DNA from: Bradyrhizobium sp. KBS0727
Lineage (GTDB): Bacteria > Pseudomonadota > Alphaproteobacteria > Rhizobiales > Xanthobacteraceae
Length of the DNA stretch: 64,000 nucleotides
Assembly: GCF_005937885.2 (NCBI RefSeq)
Contig: NZ_CP042176.1
Location: forward strand, 7,125,501-7,189,500
Reading direction: 5' to 3'
Shown: one piece after another, positions 18,421 through 27,806 of the stretch
Numbering within the stretch: position 1 is the stretch's first letter
Layout: every line of letters starts with the position of its first letter
Translations under genes and position numbers: made by a program
The notes under the pieces: model-generated
Told to the model about the DNA's origin: nothing
What the model saw: the letters and a program-made list of their open reading frames with translations, nothing else
The model's database searches: none

Positions 18421-18825
18421 CAATCCTCCGAGGTCCCGGGTTTTTCCCGAAACCAGATTTGCTGAATGGCTGCGGATGGGGTCTGCCACAAACCTAGCAG
18501 AGAGCAAGGGCCGGCAGAAGCCCGCGGCGCAATCAAAGTTCCGTTGCTTTATCATTGAGATAGGTGATGTGTCAGGTTTTTGGAGGGCTGCCCTGCGAAT
18601 CACGCCGCACTTTCGTCATCCGGACCGCCGGCCACCCCGATCTCGAGCGCCGCGGGCACTTTCAACCCCAGTCCGGAGTTGTTAGCTCTGGATTCCGGTT
18701 AGAGCGTTTTCCAGCGAAGTGGAAACCGGTTCGCGTCAAGAAAACGCGTCAAATCAAGAATCTAGAGCCCCGTTCCGATTTCATCGGAACGGAAACGGCT
18801 CTAGCCCCACCGAAACAGGAACTTT
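18421..18825. other. intergenic region before the DedA gene
   Basis: The first half should hold the cobS promoter on the minus strand, though no clear -35/-10 pair was found. The second half (18701-18804) is the dispersed repeat described separately. No gene was seen. Confidence 0.4.
18701..18804. repeat. dispersed intergenic repeat (AGAGCGTTTTCCAGCG family)
   Basis: It starts AGAGCGTTTTCCAGCGAAGT, continues through AACCGGTTCGCGTCAAGAAA, and ends in the hairpin CGTTCCGATTTCATCGGAACG followed by GGCTCTA. The first half recurs in opposite orientation at 27570-27617, and GAGCGTTTTCCAGCAC is seen near 63926. From general knowledge this element is widespread in Bradyrhizobiaceae. Confidence 0.75.
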
Positions 18826-19482
18826 GTGACCTCATTCCTTGATCCCCTGATCGCGTTCGTTTCGGCGCATGCCTGGCTGGCCTATCTGACGCTATTTCTG
18901 GCTGCCCTGCTGGAAGCGGTGCCGGTGGTCGGCGCGCTGGTGCCGGGTTCGACCATCATTCTGGCCCTGAGCGCGCTGGTGCCGGGCGGGGAACTGAACC
19001 TTTGGGGCGTGCTGGCGTCGGCAATTGCCGGCGCCGTACTCGGCGACGGCACGGCCTACATGGCCGGCCATCGCTCGCAACGCGAAATCCTCAACGTCTG
19101 GCCGCTGACGAATTATCCGGGCGTGGTGGCGCAGAGCGAGGCCTTTTTCCATCGCTGGGGGCCGCTGGCGGTGTTCTTTGCCCGCTTCGTGCCGCCGATC
19201 CGCGCCTTCGTGCCGATCACCGCGGGCGCGCTCGGGATGCCGCCGATGAAATTCTATAGCGTTAACATTCCCGCGATCCTGGTCTGGTCACTGGTCCATG
19301 TCCTGCCAGGCGTGCTGGCGATCACCGCGCTGCACGAATACGCCGGCCTGCCGCACCATCAGGGCGTCGGCAAGCACCTGTGGATGCTGGCCGTCCTCGG
19401 CGGCGCGCTGGTCGTTGCCCTTGGCGTCTGGACCATCCGGCGCCGCCACGGCGGCGGCATCATCGAGCCGGCGAAAAAGTAA
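18826..19482 (+). CDS. DedA/SNARE-associated family inner-membrane protein
   Basis: The product is 218 residues from a GTG at 18826, preceded by ACAGGA five bases upstream. It is strongly hydrophobic with about five membrane segments. The family signature is clear: E-A-V-P-V-V-G-A-L-V-P-G-S near 30-42, GDGTAYMAGH near 75, and FFARFVPPIRAFVPITAG near 120-137, whose Arg/Pro pattern is typical of the reentrant loop. DedA proteins are lipid-carrier flippases or transporters needed for envelope integrity. It is a single gene, convergent with the HTH-citrate synthase. Confidence 0.92.
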   Translation: MTSFLDPLIAFVSAHAWLAYLTLFLAALLEAVPVVGALVPGSTIILALSALVPGGELNLWGVLASAIAGAVLGDGTAYMAGHRSQREILNVWPLTNYPGVVAQSEAFFHRWGPLAVFFARFVPPIRAFVPITAGALGMPPMKFYSVNIPAILVWSLVHVLPGVLAITALHEYAGLPHHQGVGKHLWMLAVLGGALVVALGVWTIRRRHGGGIIEPAKK

Positions 19483-19497
19483 TCAGAGAAAAAATAG

Positions 19498-20709
19498 TCA
19501 GGCCGCACCTCGTCCCGGCGCCGGACCGATATAGCGGGCGCGCGGCCGGATCAGCCTTCCGTGCTGCAATTGCTCGGAGGCATGCGCGATCCAGCCGACC
19601 GTGCGGGCCATCGAAAACAGCACCAGTTCATGGCCGGGCGGCAGGCCGAGCGTGTGGATCAGCACCGCGAGCGCATAGTCGATATTGACGAACTCGCCGG
19701 TGGCCTCCGCGATCCGTTCCGGAATTTCATGGGTGAATTTGCGATCCGCACCCGCGCGCGCCAACGCCTCCAGCAAGGCCTTCGCACGCGGATCGCCGTG
19801 CTTGTAGACGCCATGGCCGAAGCCCGCGAAACGCTCGCCGAGCGCGACGCGCTCGCGGATCACGGGCGCAACCTCGCCAGCCGCCAGCGTCTTCAGGAGC
19901 TGCGCCGCCAATACGCCGGCGCCGCCATGTTTCGGGCCCTTCAGCGCGACGAGGCCGGCAATGATCGCATCATAAAGGTTCAATCCGGTCGATGCCGCGC
20001 AGCGCACCGTGAAGGTCGAGGCATTGAGTTCGTGATCGGCCAGCAGCACCAAAGCGCGGCGGATCAGATCGGCGGCGTGCTTATGGTCCGGCGCCCAGAC
20101 CTGCGCGATCTGCAGATGCAGCGGTTTCGGCGATGATTTCGCGTTCAGCATGGTGGCGACCACGAGCCGCATGATGCGGCCACCGACCATCGCGCGGCCC
20201 TCGGGCGCGCGGGTAAAGGCGCGCGGATCGGCAGCGGCCGCCAGCGCCAGTACCGCGATGGCCCGATCGATCGCATTGGCGCCGCGCGCGGCTTCAGCCA
20301 CCGCGCGCATCGCGTCCGACACGACCGGGCAATTGTCCTGCTCGAACGGATCGGCGCCGGTGACATCCCACAACAGCGTCGCGGCATGCTCCAGCGTGTC
20401 GCGCTCGGCGAGATCGACGCAATTGACGCCGCGATAGATCGGGCCGTCCTCGGTGATGGTCGCCACCGCCGAATCCAGCACCGGCAGATCAGCGTCGAAA
20501 CTTCTTAAACCGCGCGGCTCCGGCGACGGCGTGCGCCGCTCCTTCAAGCTGCGGACATCCTCGGCGCGGTAGCGGTGGCTGCGCGAGTCCTGCGACGGCT
20601 CCGAGCGGATCAGCCCGCGGCTGACATAGGCGTAGAGCGTCGCCTGCGAGATCGCGAGCTCGGCGGAGGCCTCACGGGCCGAAAGGTAGAGGCCGGCGGA
20701 TTTTTTCAT
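19498..20709 (-). CDS. HTH-citrate synthase fusion protein
   Basis: The product is 403 residues from the ATG at 20709. Residues about 8-58 form a MerR-like helix-turn-helix (YLSAREASAELAISQATLYA, then RYRAEDVRSL). The rest is a citrate-synthase fold with GPKHGGA (first catalytic His), GFGHGVYKHGDPRA (second His kept; the usual Arg after it is Gly) and NIDYALAVL (catalytic Asp kept), then RLIRPRARYIGP. An enzyme with its own DNA-binding domain suggests a metabolite-sensing regulator, active or not. It faces a second citrate-synthase gene across 73 bases full of AATCAA/TTGATT half-sites. No ribosome site precedes its ATG. Confidence 0.9.
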   Translation of the reverse strand: MKKSAGLYLSAREASAELAISQATLYAYVSRGLIRSEPSQDSRSHRYRAEDVRSLKERRTPSPEPRGLRSFDADLPVLDSAVATITEDGPIYRGVNCVDLAERDTLEHAATLLWDVTGADPFEQDNCPVVSDAMRAVAEAARGANAIDRAIAVLALAAAADPRAFTRAPEGRAMVGGRIMRLVVATMLNAKSSPKPLHLQIAQVWAPDHKHAADLIRRALVLLADHELNASTFTVRCAASTGLNLYDAIIAGLVALKGPKHGGAGVLAAQLLKTLAAGEVAPVIRERVALGERFAGFGHGVYKHGDPRAKALLEALARAGADRKFTHEIPERIAEATGEFVNIDYALAVLIHTLGLPPGHELVLFSMARTVGWIAHASEQLQHGRLIRPRARYIGPAPGRGAA

Positions 20710-20710
20710 A

Positions 20711-20739
20711 TTGATTTACATAATCAAGATTGATCAATC
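20711..20739. promoter_or_regulatory. candidate operator between the two citrate synthase genes
   Basis: TTGATT-TACAT-AATCAA (20711-20727) is an inverted repeat, followed at once by the perfect 12-base palindrome GATTGATCAATC (20728-20739). The sequence is strikingly AT-rich for this genome. It begins two bases upstream of the HTH-citrate synthase ATG, so binding would block that gene and could also control the divergent one. Confidence 0.55.
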
Positions 20740-20782
20740 TGTCGAGCAGGTCGACCTTTGGAACAGCAAAAGGAGACCTGCG

Positions 20783-21874
20783 ATGAACATCCAACTGTCC
20801 AAGACCCCGATCGGACTCGACGGCATCGCCGCCGCCGAAACCGTGCTCAGCCATGTCGATGGCGAACGCGGCGAACTGATCATTGCCGGCGAGCGCATCG
20901 GCGACCTCGCCCGCAAGACCGGTTTCGAGGGCGTCACCGCGCGGCTATGGAGCGGCGGAACCGGCCAGCCGATCGGCGAGGCCGCGGTGCGCGCGGCCTT
21001 GGGCGCGGGGCGGGAGCGCGCCTTCGCGCGGCTGCCGGATCTGCTCGGCATTGCCCGCGGGCTGTCGGTTGTCGACGGATTCCGGGCGGCGATCGCCGGC
21101 CTGCGCGCGGAGGCGGGGCTGGCGCATGAGGCCACCATCGTCGGCGCGTTTCCGGTGATCGCGGGCGCGCTGGTGCAGCGCTCAAAAGGCAACGATCCCG
21201 TTGCGCCCGATCCCAATGCCAGCCATGCCGCCGACACGCTGTCGATGATGCTGGGCCGCAAGCCCGACGCACGTGAGGTGGCGGCGCTCGACGCCTACCT
21301 CGTCACGGTGTGCGATCACGGCATGAACGCGTCGACGTTTACGACCCGCGTCGTGGCCTCGACGCAGGCCGACCTGTTCGCCGCCGTCACCGCCGGTTAT
21401 TGCGCGCTGACCGGGCCGCTGCATGGCGGCGCGCCGGAACCGGTGCTGGAGATGCTGGATGCGATCGGATCGGCTGAGCGGATCCAGCCCTGGGTCGACA
21501 GTGCGCTCGCGCGCGGCGAACGGCTGATGGGATTTGGCCACCGCGTCTATCGCGTCCGCGATCCGCGCGCCGACGTGCTGAAAGGTGCGATCGAACGGCT
21601 CGCCGGCGGCGGCACCGATTTGCCGTTCGCGGGCGAGGTCGAGGCCTATATCCGCGGCGCGCTGCGGCGGAAAAATCCGGAACGTCCGCTCGACACCAAT
21701 GTGGAGTTCTTCACCGCGATCCTGCTCGACGCGCTGAAAATCCCGCGGCAGGCGTTTACGCCGATCTTTGCGGTGGCGCGCGCCGCCGGCTGGACCGCGC
21801 ATGCCCGCGAACAGCAGCGCGGCGGCCGGCTGATCCGGCCGAGCTCGGCCTATATCGGGCCGATGCCGGAGTGA
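20783..21874 (+). CDS. citrate synthase / methylcitrate synthase-like protein
   Basis: The product is 363 residues; the ATG at 20783 follows AAAAGGAGA. The first 60 residues are a short lead (HVDGERGELIIAGERIGDLA), with no HTH. The core has GPLHGGAPEP (catalytic His), GFGHRVYRVRDPRA (second His), and NVEFFTAILLDAL, where Glu stands at the position of the usual catalytic Asp, as in the citrate synthase 2 (CitA-like) subgroup. The end RLIRPSSAYIGP is standard. It probably condenses acetyl-CoA or propionyl-CoA with oxaloacetate; the true acyl-CoA is unknown. It is paired divergently with the HTH-bearing paralogue. Confidence 0.92.
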   Translation: MNIQLSKTPIGLDGIAAAETVLSHVDGERGELIIAGERIGDLARKTGFEGVTARLWSGGTGQPIGEAAVRAALGAGRERAFARLPDLLGIARGLSVVDGFRAAIAGLRAEAGLAHEATIVGAFPVIAGALVQRSKGNDPVAPDPNASHAADTLSMMLGRKPDAREVAALDAYLVTVCDHGMNASTFTTRVVASTQADLFAAVTAGYCALTGPLHGGAPEPVLEMLDAIGSAERIQPWVDSALARGERLMGFGHRVYRVRDPRADVLKGAIERLAGGGTDLPFAGEVEAYIRGALRRKNPERPLDTNVEFFTAILLDALKIPRQAFTPIFAVARAAGWTAHAREQQRGGRLIRPSSAYIGPMPE

Positions 21875-21913
21875 GGCGAGGACGCAATGAGATTGGGGTC
21901 TTGCGGATTCGAC

Positions 21914-22041
21914 CCTCATGGTGAGGAGCGCGTCTTCGCGCATCTCCGGACGATGCTTCGCTTCGCCGGGCGAACCATGAGGCCCCAATGCTCGGCCATC
22001 CTTCGAGACGCGGCCTAACGGCCGCTCCTCAGGATGAGGAG
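21914..22041. repeat. palindromic intergenic repeat (family B)
   Basis: The segment runs from CCTCATGGTGAGGAGCGCG to CCGCTCCTCAGGATGAGGA, with internal GCATCTCCGGACGATGC-type arms and CCATCCTTCGAGACGCGGCC. The same modules recur at 38477-38580. It lies between two convergent genes. Confidence 0.75.
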
Positions 22042-22043
22042 CG

Positions 22044-22691
22044 CTACGCGCCGCGTACCACGGTCTTCAGGTAATTATACGCCTTGATGATCTCGATCAG
22101 GCGATCCTCGGTGGAGCGGTCGCCGCCATTGGCGTCGGGATGGTGCTGCTTCACCAGCGCCTTGTACTTCGCCTTGACGTCTTCCAGCGTCGCTTCCGCT
22201 GACAGACCCATCACCTGCAGCGCCTTGCGCTCGGCGTTCATGATCTTGCGAGTCTCGGCCTTGGCCTCGCCGCCCGGACCCGGCCGCCAGCGGCCGCGAC
22301 CGTTGAGCTCGGAGAACATGCTGAACGGATCGGACGCGCCGTCGATTTCCTCGGCGGCAAGCTTGCCCTTCTTGCCGGCGGTGTTGGCGCCCATTTTCCA
22401 GGTCGGGCGATGGCCGGTCAGCGCATCCTTCTGGTAGCGCGCGACGGCGTCGGCATTCATGCCCTGGAAGAAATTGTAGTTCTGATTGTATTCGCGGACG
22501 TGATTGAGACAGAAGTGGAAGTACTCGCGCGAGTTCTCGCGGCCCTTCGGCGCGCGGTGCGGGCCCTTGTTCGGGCAGCCCGCCCACTCGCACATGGCGG
22601 CTTCCTCGCGCGCCTGCGCCTGCTGCTTCGCACTTACCTTGTTGGGCTTGATGCGAATGGAATCGAAGAATTTGGATGAATCAATCGGCAT
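22044..22691 (-). CDS. DnaJ-domain protein with C-terminal J domain
   Basis: The product is 215 residues from the ATG at 22691. The J domain is C-terminal (about 155-213) and contains the HPD tripeptide in VKQHHPDANGGD, needed to stimulate DnaK. The N-terminal part is conserved in Rhizobiales and holds a Cys/His-rich stretch (CEWAGCPNKGPHRAPKGREN, then FHFCLNHVREYN) that could bind metal. This is a J-domain cochaperone, not the full DnaJ. It is divergent from bolA, and this pair commonly lies close to cobST in related genomes. Confidence 0.92.
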   Translation of the reverse strand: MPIDSSKFFDSIRIKPNKVSAKQQAQAREEAAMCEWAGCPNKGPHRAPKGRENSREYFHFCLNHVREYNQNYNFFQGMNADAVARYQKDALTGHRPTWKMGANTAGKKGKLAAEEIDGASDPFSMFSELNGRGRWRPGPGGEAKAETRKIMNAERKALQVMGLSAEATLEDVKAKYKALVKQHHPDANGGDRSTEDRLIEIIKAYNYLKTVVRGA

Positions 22692-22728
22692 GGCTGACTT
22701 TGACTACGCAATGCCCGTGGCTTCAAGT

Positions 22729-22757
22729 CTTGACATTGCGAATACCTCTCTCTCGAT
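22729..22757 (+). promoter_or_regulatory. candidate bolA promoter
   Basis: CTTGAC at 22729-22734 is followed, after 17 bases, by CTCGAT (22752-22757). The -35 matches the alphaproteobacterial consensus exactly and the -10 moderately. It lies about 45 bases before the bolA start. Confidence 0.4.
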
Positions 22758-22801
22758 ACGCCCATTGACGGAAGACGGCCGCAGACGTATCTGCCGCAAT
22801 C

Positions 22802-23077
22802 ATGAGCACCAGGGACACTATCATAAACAAGTTGCGTGAAGCTTTCGTGCCGGAAAGCCTCGACGTTGCGGATGAATCACATCTGCATGAGGGCCACGCC
22901 GGGCACAGGCCGGGCGGCGAGACGCATTTCAGGGTTTATATCGTGTCTCCGGCCTTCGAAGGGAAGAGCCGGGTCGAACGTCACCGCATGGTGAATACGA
23001 CGCTGGAGACGGAACTCAAAGGCTCCGTCCACGCGCTGGCGATCAAAGCGCAGGCGCCAGGCGAAAAACAGGGCTAA
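22802..23077 (+). CDS. bolA: BolA family protein
   Basis: The product is 91 residues, starting MSTRDTIINKLREAF. It has the BolA core: ESHLHEGHAGHRPGGETHFRVYIVSP-type region (about residues 24-50) with the conserved His residues, then SRVERHRMVNTTLETEL, the helix that pairs with monothiol glutaredoxins. BolA proteins work with Grx4-type glutaredoxins on iron-sulfur traffic or act as regulators. The glutaredoxin in this window, at 40813, is a different (GrxC) class. Confidence 0.93.
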   Translation: MSTRDTIINKLREAFVPESLDVADESHLHEGHAGHRPGGETHFRVYIVSPAFEGKSRVERHRMVNTTLETELKGSVHALAIKAQAPGEKQG

Positions 23078-23129
23078 AAGCCGCAGCACCGACGCGCCGG
23101 GCGCTGCGGCAGCACCACCCGCGGGCCGG

Positions 23130-24437
23130 CTAAAACGCCGTCCCCGCCCGTTTCGGCTTCTTCTCCTCGGGCCCGGCCTCGCGTGGCACCTGGACGATGC
23201 GCAGTGCGGTGATGCGGTTGCGCTCGCGGCGCAGCACGCGGAAGCGGAACCCGTGGAAGGTAAAACTCTGGCCGCGGTCGGGGATCGAACGCGCCTCGTG
23301 GATCACGAGGCCTGCGACCGTCGTCGCCTCTTCGTCGGGCAGATGCCAGTCCATCGCGCGGTTGAGATCGCGGATCGGCACCGAGCCGTCGACCACCACG
23401 GAACCGTCGGGCTGGGCGCGGACGCCGGCCACCACCACGTCGTGCTCGTCGGAGATGTCGCCGACGATCTCTTCCAGAATGTCTTCCAGCGTCACCATGC
23501 CTTCGACTTCGCCATACTCGTCGACGACGAGCGCGAAGTGGGTCTTGCGGCGGCGGAACGCCTTGAGCTGCTCCGAGAGCGGCCGCATCTCCGGCACGAA
23601 CCACGGCGGCAGCGCGATCGACGCGACGTCGATGCGGGCGGTGTCGCCGTCGGAAGCGCGGATCGCGCGCAGCAGATCCTTGGCATGCAGCACGCCGACG
23701 ATGTTCTCCGGCTTGTCACGCCACAGCGGAATGCGGGTGTATTCGGTCGCCAGCACCTCGCGCACCAGATCTTCCGGCGGCAGGTCGGCGTTGATCATCA
23801 CCATTTCGGTGCGATGAACCATGACGTCGGAGACCTGCAGCTCGCGCAGATCCAGCAGGCCGCCGAACATGTCGCGGTCCTGCTTTTCGACCTTGCCCTC
23901 ATGGTGCAGCAGGTCGACCGCGCCGCGCAGACGCTCGGTCGGTGACAGGATCGGCTGGTTGGCGCCGATCTTGATGCCCAGCATTTTCATCAGCACGACG
24001 ACGATCGCCTCGATCACCGTGAGCAGCGGACCGAGCACATAGACCACCAGCTTCATCGGACGGGCAACCAGCAGCGACACCCGGTCCGGCGCGTTGATCG
24101 CAATGGTCTTCGGCAATACCTCCGCGAAAATCACGACCAACACCGTCATGACGCCGGTCGCATAGAGCACGCCGACCTCACCGAACCACGCGGTGAAGAT
24201 ACCGGTCGCCAGCGCGGAAGCGCCGATATTGGCGATGTTGTTGCCGAGCAGCAGCGCGCCGATCATGCGCTCGCGCATCGCAAACAGGCTGGACACCACG
24301 CCGGCTTCGCGGCTGCCCTGCTTGGAAAGCCGCAACATGCTGGCGCGCGAGGCGCCGGTCAGCGCGGTCTCGCTCGCCGAGAAAAAGGCGGAGACCAGAA
24401 GACAGCCAATGACGATCGAGAAGGTAAACCAGTCCAA
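23130..24437 (-). CDS. CNNM/HlyC-CorC family membrane protein with CBS pair
   Basis: The product is 435 residues from a TTG at 24437 (MDWFTFSIVIGCLL), with only a weak GGA upstream. Residues 1-190 are a CNNM (DUF21) transmembrane domain with SAFFSASETALTGASR and AEVLPKT. Two CBS motifs follow at about 205-330 (VSDVMVHRTEM; VVDEYGEVEGMVTLEDILEE), and then a CorC_HlyC domain. Members are linked to Mg/Co efflux and membrane-divalent homeostasis. It is the last gene of an aroK-aroB-corC run; 34 bases separate it from aroB. Confidence 0.92.
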   Translation of the reverse strand: MDWFTFSIVIGCLLVSAFFSASETALTGASRASMLRLSKQGSREAGVVSSLFAMRERMIGALLLGNNIANIGASALATGIFTAWFGEVGVLYATGVMTVLVVIFAEVLPKTIAINAPDRVSLLVARPMKLVVYVLGPLLTVIEAIVVVLMKMLGIKIGANQPILSPTERLRGAVDLLHHEGKVEKQDRDMFGGLLDLRELQVSDVMVHRTEMVMINADLPPEDLVREVLATEYTRIPLWRDKPENIVGVLHAKDLLRAIRASDGDTARIDVASIALPPWFVPEMRPLSEQLKAFRRRKTHFALVVDEYGEVEGMVTLEDILEEIVGDISDEHDVVVAGVRAQPDGSVVVDGSVPIRDLNRAMDWHLPDEEATTVAGLVIHEARSIPDRGQSFTFHGFRFRVLRRERNRITALRIVQVPREAGPEEKKPKRAGTAF

Positions 24438-24471
24438 TTTATTTCATCCGGACGGAGTTAAGCGACAGCGC

Positions 24472-25617
<1,146 letters not shown>

Positions 25618-25644
25618 TTTGGTATCAGGGTCATGGCGTAACGT

Positions 25645-26262
25645 TCATCCCGTCGTTGCTTGCTGAACTGCCGCAGCGCCGCCACCCAGCCGGGCGCGCA
25701 AGGCATCGATACACTCGTCGACGATCCGGTCGTGCGGCACGTCGCGCGACCAGATCGTCAGATCCGCGGTCTGATAGACCGGCTCGCGCGCTTCAAGCAG
25801 ACGGCTAACGGTCGCAGCCGGATCCTCGGTCTGCAGCAGCGGCCGGTCGGCGCGGCGCTTGACGCGCTTCATGATGACGTCGGCATCCGCCTTGAGCCAG
25901 ATCGAGACCGCCTTGGCGCGAACGAGGTTGCGGGTTTCCTCCCGCATGAAGGCGCCGCCGCCGGTCGCAATCACCGCCGGTCCGTTGTCGAGCAACCGCG
26001 CGATCACCCGCGCCTCGCCGTCACGGAAATACGGCTCGCCATGGGCCGCGAAGATTTCCGGGATCGTCATGCTCGCCGCCGCCTCGATCTCGATATCGGC
26101 GTCGAGAAACGGCAACCGCAGCCGCGCCGCCAGCCGGCGGCCGATGGTGGATTTGCCGGCCCCCATCATGCCGACCAGCACGATCGAGCGCATTCCCAGC
26201 GCCGAAGTGATTTCGGCCTCCTGGGGGGTGCTCGCGGGTACCGGTACGGCCGTCTCGGACAT
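25645..26262 (-). CDS. aroK: shikimate kinase
   Basis: The product is 205 residues from the ATG at 26262; an open extension to 26400 was not used, since the alignment-like core starts close to this Met. Walker A GMMGAGKST lies at 31-39. DADIEIE near 54 (Asp that binds shikimate), RDGEARVI near 80, GGGAFMRE near 98-105 and the lid RRADRPLL near 137 follow. It phosphorylates shikimate at the 3-OH. It is the first gene of aroK-aroB-corC and divergent from a small ORF plus xerD. Confidence 0.96.
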   Translation of the reverse strand: MSETAVPVPASTPQEAEITSALGMRSIVLVGMMGAGKSTIGRRLAARLRLPFLDADIEIEAAASMTIPEIFAAHGEPYFRDGEARVIARLLDNGPAVIATGGGAFMREETRNLVRAKAVSIWLKADADVIMKRVKRRADRPLLQTEDPAATVSRLLEAREPVYQTADLTIWSRDVPHDRIVDECIDALRARLGGGAAAVQQATTG

Positions 26263-26428
26263 CAAAAAACTCGGTTGTCGGCGGATTTTGTCCGCTCCGG
26301 GGCAACCTATACTACCCCCGCCGATCCCGTTGCCAGAGACTCTTGCAACCAAGCGGGGAACATGTAGGTACTCCGGTTCGGCCACCCCCGATGATTTCAA
26401 TGGTTAATTCGCTGCCTGAGGCGCCCTG

Positions 26429-26575
26429 ATGCCCAGTCTGTTCCGCTTTCTGATGGTCGTCGGCGTCATCGCCGGGGTGATCTATGGCGCTATTTTCGCG
26501 CTGGCGAATTTCGTCAACCCGAAGCCGCGGGAAATGACCGTGACCATCCAGGCAGACAAGTTCCTCAAGAAATAG
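26429..26575 (+). CDS. small single-span membrane protein
   Basis: The product is 48 residues (MPSLFRFLMVVGVIAGVIYG start). One transmembrane helix spans about residues 5-30, followed by a short polar tail with PKPREMTVTIQADKFLKK. The tail looks constrained, not random. The stop is 16 bases before the xerD start and the direction is the same, so they are probably cotranscribed. I recognise the type as a conserved Rhizobiales small protein before xerD but know no function. Confidence 0.7.
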   Translation: MPSLFRFLMVVGVIAGVIYGAIFALANFVNPKPREMTVTIQADKFLKK

Positions 26576-26591
26576 GCGCTACGGTTTGAGG

Positions 26592-27551
26592 ATGCGGAAC
26601 CCGTCCAAGACCTCCGATGCCAAACTCATCAACCTGTTCCTCGACATGCTCGCGGCGGAACAGGGGGCGGGCGACAACACGCTCGATGCCTACCGCCGCG
26701 ACCTCACCGATTTCTCCGAATTCCTCGGCCGCAGCAGCCAGAGCTTTGCCGGCGCGGAAACCGAGGCCTTGCGGAACTACCTCGCCGATCTTGATGTCAG
26801 AGGCTTCAAGTCATCCAGCGTGGCGCGGCGGCTGTCGGCGATGCGGCATCTGTTCCGGTTCCTGCTGAACGAGCGGATCCGAAGCGACGATCCCGCGGCG
26901 ATCCTGTCGGGCCCGAAGCGCGGCCGCGGCCTGCCCAAGGTGCTGTCGATATCGGACGTCGACCGCATGTTGACGCGGGCCAAGGAACTGGCGGAGCAGG
27001 ACGCCTCGCCGCAGCAGCGGCTGCGCGCGCTGCGGCTGCATTGCCTGCTGGAGGTGCTCTACGCCACCGGCCTGCGTGTCTCCGAACTGGTGGCGCTGCC
27101 GCTCTCGGCCTCGCGCCGCGATGCCCGCATGATCGTGGTGCGCGGCAAGGGCAACAAGGAACGGCTGGTGCCGCTGAACGACGCCTCGCGGCAGGCGATG
27201 GCCGATTATCTCGCCGCCATGGAGGTGCTGAAGGGCGAGAAGAAGAAAAACACCGCCGCCTCGAAATGGCTGTTTCCCTCCTTCGGCGAGAGCGGACATC
27301 TGACGCGGCAGCATTTCGCGCGCGACCTGAAAGAACTGGCGGCGGTCTCTGGCCTCGCGCCGCGGCTGGTGTCGCCGCACGTGCTGCGCCACGCCTTTGC
27401 CAGCCACCTGCTGCACAACGGCGCCGACCTGCGCATCGTGCAGACGCTGCTCGGCCACACCGATATCTCGACGACACAGATCTACACCCATGTGGTCGAG
27501 GAGCGGCTGAAAAGCCTGGTCCGCGACCTGCATCCGCTGGCGGAGAAGTAG
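26592..27551 (+). CDS. xerD: site-specific tyrosine recombinase XerD
   Basis: The product is 319 residues. A TTG at 26586 is in frame two codons earlier; the ATG at 26592 (MRNPSKTSD) is preferred. The N-terminal SAM-like domain includes AYRRDLTDFSEFL. The catalytic domain has the full tyrosine-recombinase set: TGLRVSEL (Arg), the Lys of VVRGKGNKERLVPL, HVLRHAFASH (His-x-x-Arg), LLGHTDISTTQIYTH (His and nucleophile Tyr). XerD resolves chromosome dimers at dif with XerC. Its position in a core-gene run and full length favour the chromosomal XerD over a mobile-element integrase. Confidence 0.95.
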   Translation: MRNPSKTSDAKLINLFLDMLAAEQGAGDNTLDAYRRDLTDFSEFLGRSSQSFAGAETEALRNYLADLDVRGFKSSSVARRLSAMRHLFRFLLNERIRSDDPAAILSGPKRGRGLPKVLSISDVDRMLTRAKELAEQDASPQQRLRALRLHCLLEVLYATGLRVSELVALPLSASRRDARMIVVRGKGNKERLVPLNDASRQAMADYLAAMEVLKGEKKKNTAASKWLFPSFGESGHLTRQHFARDLKELAAVSGLAPRLVSPHVLRHAFASHLLHNGADLRIVQTLLGHTDISTTQIYTHVVEERLKSLVRDLHPLAEK

Positions 27552-27569
27552 ACTTCGCCATGTTGTTTT

Positions 27570-27617
27570 TTGACGCGTTTTCTTCACGCGAACCGGGGCC
27601 ACTTCGCTTGAAAACGC
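27570..27617. repeat. dispersed intergenic repeat, reverse copy
   Basis: TGACGCGTTTTCTTCACGCG, then AACCGGGGCCACTTCGCTTG and AAAACGCT. This is nearly the reverse complement of the first half of the element at 18701-18804. It lies just after xerD. Confidence 0.7.
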
Positions 27618-27806
27618 TACGGTACCTTGACTTCCGCGCCATCTCCCCCGAAAGAGCCGTCTCCCGCCCGCGGCCGTGCTCGGCGTGCGTTTCGCAATCA
27701 GGCTCCCCGCAATCGAAATTCACGCTAAATCATTGAAGACGCGTGATTTCTGGGGACTGTCCGAAACCGCTTCGCGTCCTGTCGCGTTGTTCCCTATATT
27801 GATTTG

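Noticed and set aside
26586..27551. XerD as the integrase of a mobile island.
   Set aside because: Full catalytic set, housekeeping neighbours and a conserved small upstream gene fit the chromosomal dif recombinase.
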